This document shows, in pieces, positions 1 to 9,629 of a DNA stretch of 64,000 bases (positions are counted from its first letter, which is position 1; the number at the start of each line of letters is the position of its first letter). The notes beneath the pieces are model-generated. The model saw nothing but the letters and a program-made list of their open reading frames with translations. It searched no databases and had not been told where the DNA came from. The position numbers and the translations under genes were made by a program. Location: assembly GCA_951813075.1 (NCBI GenBank), contig OX638343.1, forward strand, positions 924,149 through 988,148, read 5' to 3'. The DNA comes from Arenicellales bacterium (GTDB lineage: Bacteria; Pseudomonadota; Gammaproteobacteria; Arenicellales; JAJDZL01).

Positions 1-3000
1 GTCCACATCTGTCCCCCAGTCGCTCCTGAGCGATGCCGAAAAGCCGCTTCCGCCAGTGTGTGGCATCAGTCGCATTTGCAAACTGGCCCCCCACTCGTCG
101 TAGCCGGTTGCGGAATGCACCAAAAGCTTGCGCACACGCACCTCGGCGACACTGCGATCTTTCTCGTAGCGGATGCCGCCTGTCACGTCCAGCCCTGAAC
201 CGGTTTCACCATCACCACCGTCGTGACGGCCGATGATTCCAGCATGCGGCACGACTTCGGCTCCGTTGGTCGTCTTGTACCGCTTCGATCCTTCCAGTCC
301 GGCACGGACTTGACTGGCAAAAGTGCGCAGATTGCCAAGATTACCGTCGCTTTCGCCGGTTTTCAGCATAATCCCGCTTGCTTCGATACGTGTCCCCAGC
401 TCCACACCTTTAACGGGTCGCATAGTCAGATGCAACCCCGTTGCCGCCATGGACATCTTCAAGGTACTCCTCTGGGTAATCGAATTCGGTTGCGAGCGCA
501 TGGCCTTACCGCTGCCGACACCCAGAATCGCCCATCCCTCAAGGTCGTCAGACAGCTTCCACTGGCCGTAGGGATGAACCGCGGTCAGACGCGTTTCAAG
601 CAACCCACCGTCCTGATTGAATTTCATCCGGCCTGAGGTTCCCCCAATTGCAACACCTTTCAGCCACTCATCGGTGTGTGCGTCAACACCCAGATAAAAC
701 GATTCCAAAGAGCCGTCATAAGTGGCCGGTTCCCCGGAATCTCTGCTGAAGTTTGTATAATCGCCCCGCCCCCAGATACTCCAACGATGCCCGGATGCGT
801 CTGCTGCATCGGCGTCAGACAGCGACAAGGTAAACGAGCTGCGAGCAAGGAGCTCACGATCGCCCAGACTCAGAATTCCGCTTTGTGAACCCGCATTGAA
901 TGGCGTACCTGCATGACAGCCGACACTAGACCTGGCCAGAGTGCTACCGCGGTGCGCGGCAACTGCCGGAGCGCACACCGTGCGTCGAACGACGCCACCA
1001 TTGAACGGATCGCTGTACCCGCCACCACTGAGTGGAACGCTTTGCCCTGCAATCTGCAGCTGCTTGCTGCCGGAACCTCTTCCCGAATCAAACTGCGTGC
1101 GAATATTCCCGATGGCGGAACTCATTATCTGACTTCCAATCGTTGCCATTGCGTGCTCCAACACCAATGAAGTCGCCGACAGGGAAAACTCGAATAACAT
1201 TGCAAACGGACTAAAACTCGCTACCACTGCACAAACACGGATACCATCATCCGTGGAGTCCAACGGATTCCACTTTCCATCCTCGTACCTGCCTATCTGT
1301 AGCGGTTTACCTACGCTTTCCGAGGCTCGCCTGATTTGTGAGTCAGCTGGCGCAAACAAGCATACGGCGGCGCTCTGACCTGCCAATCCCTGCACGTCAA
1401 TATCGATAGCACTGTCCCCGTCGACACGGTAAAGCGGGCTTTGACGCACCACCGAACTTGCCGCCTCGCCTATCGTGACATTCAGGTTTTCTGTCGGTTG
1501 TGCCGGCAATTCCAACGCAACCATCTCCGGTACAGTGCCGGAGCGATTGACTGTCACCGTATGCTCACCGAGATCGAAAATTTGTGTGCCGGGGGACGTC
1601 GGCGTAATTGACAGAATCAGCTTGTCATCGTTTGTTATCGTCCCTGTCGCTTCAATCGTAGCGAAATTCCTAAGTGATGCTCCGCTCCCGATAGTGCCGT
1701 CAATTGTAATAGTGAACTGCTCGTCAGCCTCCGGATTCGAATCCTCCGATGAACTAACGCTGATAGTCACCGAAATATCACCTGTTGGAATAGTAGCAGT
1801 TGCGCTCGGCGCGGTGTAGTCACTGCTATCGACCGGTTTCGTCCCTGAGGGGGTGACTGCTACGCTCAGCGAGGCTGCACCCGTCGGCATTGTCGACATT
1901 GTCACCGTAAACTCCAGGTCGTTGCCCTCGACTGCCGAAACATCCGACATTGTCAGCGTCGGAGTCGATTCATCATCGGAAATCTTTAAATTCACCGTTG
2001 ACGGGCCGGTGATGCCCTGAGAGTTCGAAGCCGACCCTGATACGTCCACCGACTTTTGAAGATTGTCAAATACAGTGTCGTCGACCGCTGTTATGGTTAC
2101 CGTCCCTGTGCTGGTCAATGCACCGGCCGCAATGCTCAGGCTGGTGTTCGCGCTCAATGAAAAGTGAGTGCTGAGGGTGTTCGATCCCGCCGCTGCCGAC
2201 ACCGCGATCGTGGTTGAATCGCTGGACGCATGATCCAGCGTTGCGGTCACCGTCGCCGAACCGCCGTTCTCATTGATGGCGCTTGCCGACAGATTCAGTG
2301 TCACGGTCGGCGCTGCCTCATCATCGTTGACCGTCACATCGACCGCATTGTTAGTGCCATGTACCGTATAGTCGGCACCCGTCGTCACCGTCACCGTCAC
2401 CGTACCGTCGGCCTCGTCAGTGCTGTCGTCGACCGTCGACACCGTATATGTCGCACTGGTCGCATCGGCCGAAATGCTCACAGTCTTTGGACCCTCGTCG
2501 CCGGAGGCCACATAGTCGCCCGACTCGGATACCGTCAGCTCCACCGTCAGCGCCTGATACGGTGCCGGGGAAATACTCAGTGTGAACGACGCAGCATCCC
2601 CCTCGGTCACCGCACTGTCGCCCGATATGCTGATCTCCGGCACATCGTCATCGTTGACCGTCACACTGTCTGTATTGTCGGTGCCATGCACCGTATAGTC
2701 GGTACCCGTCGCCAGCGTCACCGTCACCGTACCGTCGGCCTCATCCTGGCTGTCGCCGACCGTCGACACCGTATATGTCGCACTGGTCGCGTCCGCCGGA
2801 ATGGTCACAGTCTTTGAACCCTCGTCGCCGGACGCCACATAGTCGCCCGACTCGGATACCGTCAGCTCCACCATCAGCGCCTGATGCGGTGCCGGGGAAA
2901 TGCTCAGTGTGAACGACGCAGCGGTGCCCTCGGTCACCGCACTGCCGCCCGAAATGCTGATCTCCGGCACATCGTTATCGCTCACCGTCACATTGACTGC

Positions 3001-6000
3001 ATTGCTGGGGGCACGCACCGTATAGCCAGTACCCGGCGCCAGCGTCACCGTCACCGTACCGTCGGCCTCGTCAGTGCTGTCGCCGACCGTCGACACCGTA
3101 TATCTCGCACTGGTCGCATCGGCCGGAATGGTCACAGTCTTTGGACCCTCGTCGCCGGAGGCCACATAGTCACCCGACTCGGATACCGTCAGCTCCACCT
3201 TCAGCGCCTGATACGGTGCCGGGGAAATACTCAGTGTGAACGACGCAGCATCCCCCTCGGTCACCACCGCACTGTCGCCCGATATGCGGATCTCCGGCAC
3301 ATCGTCATCGTTGACCATCACACTGTCTGTATTGTCGGTGCCATGCACCGTATAGCCGGTACCCGTCGCCAGCGTCACCGTCACCGTACCGTCGGCCTCG
3401 TCAGTGCTGTCGCCGACCGTCGACACCGTATACGTCGCACTGGTCATGTCGGCCGGAATGGTCACAGTCTTTGGACCCTCGTCGCCGGACGCCACATAGT
3501 CACCCGACTCGGATACCGTCAGCTCCACCGTCAGGTCGGCCGCCGGTGCCGTCAGCGCCGACACCGTGAACGTCGCATCATCCCCCTCGGTCACCACCGC
3601 ACTGTCGCCCGATATGCTGATCTCCGGCGGGTCGTCATCGTTGACCGTCACACTGTCCGCATTGTCGGGTGAATCTGCCACCGTATAGTCGGTACCCGTC
3701 GCCAGCGTCACCGTCACCGTACCGTCGGCCTCATCCTGGCTGTCGCCGACCGTCGACACCGTATACGTCGCACTGGTCGCATCGGCCGAAATGCTCACAG
3801 TCTTTGGACCCTCGTCGCCGGAGGCCACATAGTCGCCCGACTCGGATACCGTCAGCTCCACCGTCAGCGCCTGATACGGTGCCGGGGAAATACTCAGTGT
3901 GAACGACGCAGCATCCCCCTCGGTCACCGCACTGCCGCCCGATATGCTGATCTCCGGCACATCGTCATCGTTGATCTGCACGTTGGCCGCATTGTCGGGT
4001 GAATCTGCCACCGTATAGTCGGTACCCGTCGCCAGCGTCACCGTCACCGTACCGTCGGCCTCATCCTGGCTGTCGCCGACCGTCGACACCGTATACGTCG
4101 CACTGGTCATGTCGGCCGGAATGATTACAGTCTTGCTCCCCTCGTCGCCGGAAGCCACATAGTCACCCGACTCGGATACCGTCAGCTCCACCGTCAGGTT
4201 GGCCGCCGGTGCCGTCAGCGCCGACACCGTGAACGTCGCATCATCCCCCTCGGTCACCACCGCACTGTCGCCCGATATGCTGATCTCCGGCACATCGTCA
4301 TCGTTGATCTGCACGTTGGCCACATTGTCGGGTGAATCTGCCACCGTATAGTCGGTACCCGTCGCCAGCGTCACCGTCACCGTACCGTCGGCCTCATCCT
4401 GGCTGTCGCCGACCGTCGACACCGTATACGTCGCACTGGTCGCATCGGCCGAAATGCTCACAGTCTTTGGACCCTCGTCGCCGGAGGCCACATAGTCGCC
4501 CGACTCGGATACCGTCAGCTCCACCGTCAGCGCCTGATACGGTGCCGGGGAAATACTCAGTGTGAACGACGCAGCATCCCCCTCGGTCACCACCGCACTG
4601 TCGCCCGATATGCTGATCTCCGGCACATCGTCATCGTTGATCTGCACGTTGGCCGCATTGTCGGGTGAATCTGCCACCGTATAGTCGGTACCCGTCGCCA
4701 GCGTCACCGTCACCGTACCGTCGGCCTCATCCTGGCTGTCGCCGACCGTCGACACCGTATACGTCGCACTGGTCGCATCGGCCGAAATGCTCACAGTCTT
4801 TGGACCCTCGTCGCCGGAGGCCACATAGTCGCCCGACTCGGATACCGTCAGCTCCACCGTCAGCGCCTGATACGGTGCCGGGGAAATACTCAGTGTGAAC
4901 GACGCAGCATCCCCCTCGGTCACCACCGCACTGTCGCCCGATATGCTGATCTCCGGCACATCGTCATCGTTGATCTGCACGTTGGCCGCATTGTCGGGTG
5001 AATCTGCCACCGTATAGTCGGTACCCGTCGCCAGCGTCACCGTCACCGTACCGTCGGCCTCATCCTGGCTGTCGCCGACCGTCGACACCGTATACGTCGC
5101 ACTGGTCGCATCGGCCGAAATGCTCACAGTCTTTGGACCCTCGTCGCCGGAGGCCACATAGTCGCCCGACTCGGATACCGTCAGCTCCACCGTCAGCGCC
5201 TGATACGGTGCCGGGGAAATACTCAGTGTGAACGACGCAGTATCCCCCTCGGTCACCACCGCACTGTCGCCCGATATGCGGATCTCCGGCACATCGTCAT
5301 CGTTGATCTGCACGTTGGCCGCATTGTCGGGTGAATCTGCCACCGTATAGTCGGTACCCGTCGCCAGCGTCACCGTCACCGTACCGTCGGCCTCATCCTG
5401 GCTGTCGCCGACCGTCGACACCGTATACGTCGCACTGGTCGCATCGGCCGAAATGCTCACAGTCTTTGGACCCTCGTCGCCGGAGGCCACATAGTCGCCC
5501 GACTCGGATACCGTCAGCTCCACCGTCAGCGCCTGATACGGTGCCGGGGAAATACTCAGTGTGAACGACGCAGTATCCCCCTCGGTCACCACCGCACTGT
5601 CGCCCGATATGCGGATCTCCGGCACATCGTCATCGTTGACCATCACACTGTCTGTATTGTCGGTGCCATGCACCGTATAGCCGGTACCCGTCGCCAGCGT
5701 CACCGTCACCGTACCGTCGGCCTCGTCAGTGCTGTCGCCGACCGTCGACACCGTATACGTCGCACTGGTCATGTCGGCCGGAATGGTCACAGTCTTTGGA
5801 CCCTCGTCGCCGGACGCCACATAGTCACCCGACTCGGATACCGTCAGCTCCACCGTCAGGTCGGCCGCCGGTGCCGTCAGCGCCGACACCGTGAACGTCG
5901 CATCATCCCCCTCGGTCACCACCGCACTGTCGCCCGATATGCTGATCTCCGGCGGGTCGTCATCGTTGACCGTCACACTGTCCGCATTGTCGGGTGAATC

Positions 6001-7074
6001 TGCCACCGTATAGTCGGTACCCGTCGCCAGCGTCACCGTCACCGTACCGTCGGCCTCATCCTGGCTGTCGCCCACTGTCGCCACTGTATACGTCGCGCTG
6101 GTCATGTCGGCCGGTATGATTACAGTCTTGCTCCCCTCGTCGCCGGAAGCCACATAGTCACCCGACTCGGATACCGTCAGCTCCACCGTCAGGTTGTCCG
6201 TCAGTACCGTAAGTGACGACACCGTGAACGTCGCATCATCCCCCTCGGTCACCACCGCACTGTCGCCCGAAACGCTGATCTCCGGCGGGTCGTCATCGTT
6301 GATATTCACGTTGGCCGCATGGTCGGGTGAATCTGCCACCGTATAGCCGGTAGCCGGCGACAAAACCACTGATATCACGCCATTGCCCTCGTCCTGGCTG
6401 TCGCCCACCGTCGCCACCGTATACGTCGCACTGGTCATGTCGGCCGGAATGATTACAGTCTTGCCCCCCTCGTTGCTTGAGTCCACATGATCGCCAAACG
6501 AGGTGGACTCAATTACCCATAACTCCACCGTCAGGTTGTCCGTCAGTACCGTAAGTGACGACACCGTGAACGTCGCATCATCCCCCTCGGTCACCACCGC
6601 ACTGTCGCCCGAAACGCTGATCTCCGGCGGGTCGTCATCGTTGATATTCACGTTGGCCGCATGGTCGGGTGAATCTGCCACCGTATAGCCGGTAGCCGGC
6701 GACAAAACCACTGATATCACGCCATTGCCCTCGTCCTGGCTGTCGCCCACCGTCGCCACCGTATACGTCGCACTGGTCATGTCGGCCGGAATGATTACAG
6801 TCTTTTCCCCCTCGTTGCTTGAGTCCACATGATCGCCAAACGGGGTGGACTCAATTACCCATAACTCCACTGTCAGGTTGGCCGCCGGTGCCGGACTCGC
6901 AGACACCGTGAACGACGCAGCACCTCCCTCGGTCACCACCGCACTGTCGCCCGAAATGCTGATCTCCGGCGTTTGTGCGTTCGCCAACGGTGTAACTGCT
7001 GGCAGTGCTGCGACTGCAATGAAAAGCGTAACAAGAAACTGTACCAGTTGCGCGTGCGAGAGCGAAATATCCAT
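1..7074 (-). CDS. Giant exported Calx-beta repeat protein with C-terminal barrel (3' end outside window)
   Basis: One minus-strand frame stays open from an ATG at 7074 to the window edge (2,358 codons seen, no stop). I checked the frame at the start, through 600-1380 and at the edge. Residues 1-33 form a signal peptide: a hydrophobic stretch ending in an A-N-A cleavage site. From about residue 35 come 14 well-conserved units of roughly 109-114 residues, each opening with a D-D-D-x-P-E-I motif and the phrase SGDSAVVTEG. These resemble calcium-binding Calx-beta domains. Two or three divergent units follow (about 1600-2320). The last part (below about 800) has an aromatic/glycine pattern such as WGRGDYTNF and alternating beta strands, as in outer-membrane barrels of autotransporter-like proteins. 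A GGAGG lies 3 nt before the ATG. Likely a cell-surface adhesin or matrix protein; function and export route are inferred. Confidence 0.85.
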   Translation of the reverse strand, partial: MDISLSHAQLVQFLVTLFIAVAALPAVTPLANAQTPEISISGDSAVVTEGGAASFTVSASPAPAANLTVELWVIESTPFGDHVDSSNEGEKTVIIPADMTSATYTVATVGDSQDEGNGVISVVLSPATGYTVADSPDHAANVNINDDDPPEISVSGDSAVVTEGDDATFTVSSLTVLTDNLTVELWVIESTSFGDHVDSSNEGGKTVIIPADMTSATYTVATVGDSQDEGNGVISVVLSPATGYTVADSPDHAANVNINDDDPPEISVSGDSAVVTEGDDATFTVSSLTVLTDNLTVELTVSESGDYVASGDEGSKTVIIPADMTSATYTVATVGDSQDEADGTVTVTLATGTDYTVADSPDNADSVTVNDDDPPEISISGDSAVVTEGDDATFTVSALTAPAADLTVELTVSESGDYVASGDEGPKTVTIPADMTSATYTVSTVGDSTDEADGTVTVTLATGTGYTVHGTDNTDSVMVNDDDVPEIRISGDSAVVTEGDTASFTLSISPAPYQALTVELTVSESGDYVASGDEGPKTVSISADATSATYTVSTVGDSQDEADGTVTVTLATGTDYTVADSPDNAANVQINDDDVPEIRISGDSAVVTEGDTASFTLSISPAPYQALTVELTVSESGDYVASGDEGPKTVSISADATSATYTVSTVGDSQDEADGTVTVTLATGTDYTVADSPDNAANVQINDDDVPEISISGDSAVVTEGDAASFTLSISPAPYQALTVELTVSESGDYVASGDEGPKTVSISADATSATYTVSTVGDSQDEADGTVTVTLATGTDYTVADSPDNAANVQINDDDVPEISISGDSAVVTEGDAASFTLSISPAPYQALTVELTVSESGDYVASGDEGPKTVSISADATSATYTVSTVGDSQDEADGTVTVTLATGTDYTVADSPDNVANVQINDDDVPEISISGDSAVVTEGDDATFTVSALTAPAANLTVELTVSESGDYVASGDEGSKTVIIPADMTSATYTVSTVGDSQDEADGTVTVTLATGTDYTVADSPDNAANVQINDDDVPEISISGGSAVTEGDAASFTLSISPAPYQALTVELTVSESGDYVASGDEGPKTVSISADATSATYTVSTVGDSQDEADGTVTVTLATGTDYTVADSPDNADSVTVNDDDPPEISISGDSAVVTEGDDATFTVSALTAPAADLTVELTVSESGDYVASGDEGPKTVTIPADMTSATYTVSTVGDSTDEADGTVTVTLATGTGYTVHGTDNTDSVMVNDDDVPEIRISGDSAVVTEGDAASFTLSISPAPYQALKVELTVSESGDYVASGDEGPKTVTIPADATSARYTVSTVGDSTDEADGTVTVTLAPGTGYTVRAPSNAVNVTVSDNDVPEISISGGSAVTEGTAASFTLSISPAPHQALMVELTVSESGDYVASGDEGSKTVTIPADATSATYTVSTVGDSQDEADGTVTVTLATGTDYTVHGTDNTDSVTVNDDDVPEISISGDSAVTEGDAASFTLSISPAPYQALTVELTVSESGDYVASGDEGPKTVSISADATSATYTVSTVDDSTDEADGTVTVTVTTGADYTVHGTNNAVDVTVNDDEAAPTVTLNLSASAINENGGSATVTATLDHASSDSTTIAVSAAAGSNTLSTHFSLSANTSLSIAAGALTSTGTVTITAVDDTVFDNLQKSVDVSGSASNSQGITGPSTVNLKISDDESTPTLTMSDVSAVEGNDLEFTVTMSTMPTGAASLSVAVTPSGTKPVDSSDYTAPSATATIPTGDISVTISVSSSEDSNPEADEQFTITIDGTIGSGASLRNFATIEATGTITNDDKLILSITPTSPGTQIFDLGEHTVTVNRSGTVPEMVALELPAQPTENLNVTIGEAASSVVRQSPLYRVDGDSAIDIDVQGLAGQSAAVCLFAPADSQIRRASESVGKPLQIGRYEDGKWNPLDSTDDGIRVCAVVASFSPFAMLFEFSLSATSLVLEHAMATIGSQIMSSAIGNIRTQFDSGRGSGSKQLQIAGQSVPLSGGGYSDPFNGGVVRRTVCAPAVAAHRGSTLARSSVGCHAGTPFNAGSQSGILSLGDRELLARSSFTLSLSDADAADASGHRWSIWGRGDYTNFSRDSGEPATYDGSLESFYLGVDAHTDEWLKGVAIGGTSGRMKFNQDGGLLETRLTAVHPYGQWKLSDDLEGWAILGVGSGKAMRSQPNSITQRSTLKMSMAATGLHLTMRPVKGVELGTRIEASGIMLKTGESDGNLGNLRTFASQVRAGLEGSKRYKTTNGAEVVPHAGIIGRHDGGDGETGSGLDVTGGIRYEKDRSVAEVRVRKLLVHSATGYDEWGASLQMRLMPHTGGSGFSASLRSDWGTDVD
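2300..6990 (-). repeat. Tandem array of about 14 Calx-beta-coding units (about 327-342 bp each)
   Basis: The coding motif for P-E-I (gatctccgg on the plus strand) recurs near 2632, 2959, 3289, 3619, 3949, 4282, 4615, 4948, 5281, 5613, 5944, 6277, 6619 and 6961. Four central units are spaced exactly 333 bp and are nearly identical in DNA. Unit length is always a multiple of 3, so copy-number changes keep the frame. This is a coding tandem repeat, not a CRISPR array. Confidence 0.9.
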
Positions 7075-7231
7075 TTGCCTCCGTTGCCGCAACGTTAAAT
7101 TACCTTGCAATCTGGTCACACCGCTCCGGCGATTGGACACAATTGTGTTTGCTATCATCCAGCGATTCTCATTATGGGAATTTTAGGGATTATAAACTTC
7201 ACTTATCCATTGGAATTATTTTCTAATTCCA

Positions 7232-7438
7232 CTAATCTCGAAGATCGTTCTGTTTTGCCTTGATGTCGCGGTTATTGATGCGCGGTGTGCTCATCAATCG
7301 CTGAGCAATTCGTTGTGCCCGCCGGTGAACTTCTTCGGATATCGCCCGACCGCGTACTTTCAATTTTGACTCGGCTGCCTGCTTCATCTGTTCAGCACCT
7401 GAATATGACCACTCAATGCAACCTTCCATCAACACCAC
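7232..7438 (-). CDS. Short basic ORF inside the IS, possible passenger
   Basis: A 67-residue minus-strand ORF overlaps the last codons of the transposase and ends before the left inverted repeat. It is rich in Lys, Arg and Ala in its C-terminal half (for example KLKVRGRAISEEVHRRAQR), suggesting a helical basic protein. I do not recognise it. It lies wholly within the element and on the same strand, so it could be a passenger gene or simply a chance frame. No strong ribosome-binding site is visible. Confidence 0.3.
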   Translation of the reverse strand: MVLMEGCIEWSYSGAEQMKQAAESKLKVRGRAISEEVHRRAQRIAQRLMSTPRINNRDIKAKQNDLRD

Positions 7439-8377
7439 AGACCAGATCCTTGTTCAACAGCCGCTTGCCGATAAATCCAGCTGCGATGAACTCCATTTGC
7501 CTGACCGTATCCAGCTCCCGAAGGTTATGCCGCCCGGCAAATTCACTTACATAACGACCCGGATGTTTCTTGCTCATCTTGTGGTACGTGCCCTTATGGG
7601 CTCGCTTGAGCATCGACCAGAAACTTTCGATGCCGTTGATATGAATGTCTCCATCAACATATTCACCACTTGAATGCTTGACATAGTGATGCCTGAAGTC
7701 GTCCAGTTCCTGATAACTGACAAAGTCATCACAATGCACCGTTGAGCCTGGCGCCGCACCTTCGCAGATGAATCCATGCAGCGTCGAACGCTTTGTGTCC
7801 TCAATCACTTTTGCCTTGATCCGCCTGGTTTGTCGTTGTTTCATGCCAACACAGCCGTTTTGCCAACCGCACCACGACCGGCTTTGAGCTTGTTCGATTC
7901 ATGCTTGTTCTTCTCAATGCCACCAACGCAAGTCTCATCGACTTCCACTGTCCCAGTGTAGACAGCACTGTCGTCGGCCAATGCAGATCTGATCTTGAGC
8001 AGCATCCGCCAGGCCGATGGCTGCGATATGCCAAGGTCGCGGTGCAGCTTCATTGATGAGACACCCTTGCGACTGGTTGCCACCAGGTATACCGCAATCG
8101 CCCACTGGCGAAGGGATATATGCGAACCTTCCAGAATCGTTCCATGACGGGCAGAGAAGTGCTTCCGGCAAGTTCTGCACTTGTGAGGCAGAGGCTTGCC
8201 ATTGGCCACCTCGTAGGTGTTGGTGCCGCCACAGCGATGACAGACCGCCACGCCGTCTTTCCAAATAATCGACTCAAACCACTTTCTTGCTGTTGTCTCG
8301 TCTGGAAACATCTCAAATAACTCAAGCAGTGTGATGCCCTTGCTGTGCGATTTTCCAGGTGAATTGCGTTGCGGCAT
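7413..8377 (-). pseudogene. IS1595/ISXO2-type transposase, frameshifted
   Basis: Two abutting minus-strand frames make one transposase. The upstream frame (open from 8467, outside the element; I prefer the internal ATG at 8377) carries a zinc-ribbon C-x2-C...C-x2-C (CHRCGG and CRTCRK) and the first catalytic Asp in VDETCVGG. It stops at 7841 after GKTAVLA. The downstream frame (ATG 7844 to 7413) carries the second Asp in HCDDFVSY and the H-I-N-G-I-E-S-F-W motif typical of this family. The junction overlaps as ATGA. Family members usually have one uninterrupted frame with G-M-K here, so one base appears to be missing. Inactivation is likely; programmed frameshifting or a sequencing error cannot be excluded. 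Confidence 0.8.
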
Positions 8378-8585
8378 AATTTGATCTACTCGTGCGGAAT
8401 AATTTTCTGAATTCTTCTCTCGAATTGTAGAATATTCCGTTGGGTTAGTTACGTTTATAACCCCCATTTTTTACCTGGTGAAGAATGCTCTGATTTCACC
8501 TTGATATCAATCAAGAGATAAAAAGCATATAAAACAATGAGTTGGAACTTGTACTTTAGGGCGGTTTATGTTGTAACTGAAGTCC

Positions 8586-9608
8586 ATGGATTTCACGGTC
8601 GACAATCTGATCAACAAACTGCGGGCCATCCTAGAAACATTGCCCGACTCGCGCACCGGTAATAATTTCAGTTTCAATTCACCGACATCGCGATGTCGGC
8701 GTTTTCCGCATTCTTCATGCGGTATCCCTCATTTCTGGATCACCAGCGCCGCTTCCAGCAAGCACATAACCGTCATGCCGGTCAGTCGCTGTTCGGCATC
8801 GCACGCATTCCCACGGACAACCACATTCGTGAAAAACTCGATCACATCGACTGCCAGCTGCTGTATCCGGCGTTCGACATGGCGCTTGAACAATTGGTTG
8901 AGAATCAGGCCCTTGGCGAGTTTTCCAGACTCGATGACAAAATCCTGATCGCCATCGACGGCTCGCAGTTCCATCACTCGGAAAAGATTCAATGTCCCCA
9001 GTGCAGCACCCGATATCACAAAAAGTCCAACACAGTCTCCTATGCCCACAGCGTGCTGTGTGCCACCGTGGTGGCCGACGGCCACAACCGGGCAATACCA
9101 CTGCGTCCGGAGTTCATCACACCGCAGGACGGTGACCGTAAACAGGACTGTGAGACCAAAGCCGCCCACCGCTGGATTCAACGCCATCTGCGACACTATC
9201 GACACCTTCGACCGGTCATTCTCGGCGATGATCTTTTCGCCCACCACCCGATCTGCCACAGCATTGTCGAGGCCGGATATGATTTTATGTTCACCGCCCT
9301 GCCCGGTTCCCACAAAACCCTCTACAGCTACCTTGATGGATTGCAACTGAATCGCAAAGTCACCCGTCCGGGGCGAAAAAAGGGTCCGGGTCGGGAAACC
9401 CGGACCTATCGGTGGTCCAAGTGGCCATTGCCGATCCGCGACACCAATGATGCGCTGCAGGTGTATTGGTTCTCGATGCACATCCAGTATCGAGGCAAAA
9501 CCACCTATGAAAACCATTTCATCACCTCCATCGAACCCACCGAAGACAAATTCGTGGGGCTGGCCAACGGTGCCCGGGCACGTTGAAAAATCGAAAATGA
9601 GTCGTAAT
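8586..9608 (+). pseudogene. DDE transposase, frameshifted and interrupted by a stop
   Basis: The N-terminal frame (8586 on; MDFTVDNLINKLRAIL, then LPDSRTGNN) changes to the frame at about 8660-8690 that reads FTDIAMSAFSAFFM and continues to 9586. The body has features of DDE transposases that carry a paired-cysteine motif: LIAIDGSQFHHSEK (first Asp), CPQC, PEFITPQDGDRKQDCE and LGDDLFAHHPIC (second Asp). The C-terminus reads GARAR, TGA, KIENES. A Trp codon is expected in place of TGA, followed by more sequence, so the gene has a frameshift, a nonsense change and a lost end. I recognise the family only loosely (ISNCY-like). Confidence 0.65.
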
Positions 9609-9629
9609 GTGCGCCGCACATTACGACTC
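9599..9629. repeat. Perfect 15-bp inverted repeat with 1-base centre
   Basis: GAGTCGTAATGTGCG at 9599-9613 is followed by one C and then its exact reverse complement at 9615-9629. It starts where the transposase remnant loses its expected sequence. It could be a deletion scar, a terminator-like hairpin (no T-run follows) or the end of another small element. Confidence 0.85.

Larger units (their letters stand above)
7186..8464 (-). mobile_element. IS1595 (ISXO2-like) insertion sequence
   Basis: The left end starts GGGATTATAAAC at 7186. The right end, read on the minus strand from 8464, starts GGGGTTATAAAC. The similarity continues imperfectly for about 35 bp, giving terminal inverted repeats. 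Inside are the frameshifted transposase and a short minus-strand ORF. Flanking bases are AT-rich (gaatttta left, atttttta right), perhaps a decayed 8-bp target duplication, but not an exact match. The left end sits 112 bp upstream of the giant repeat-protein start codon. Confidence 0.75.

Noticed and set aside
2230-5997. Long plus-strand ORFs over the first 7 kb
   Set aside because: They have repetitive, His/Arg- and Pro/Ser-rich low-complexity translations and lie opposite the continuous minus-strand Calx-beta frame, so they are shadows of GC-rich repeats.
2300-6990. CRISPR array from the regular repeats
   Set aside because: Units are about 333 bp and protein-coding with no short repeat/spacer structure; no cas genes nearby.
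8729-9619. Long minus-strand ORF over the second transposase
   Set aside because: It is antisense to recognisable transposase motifs on the plus strand and its translation shows no family features.
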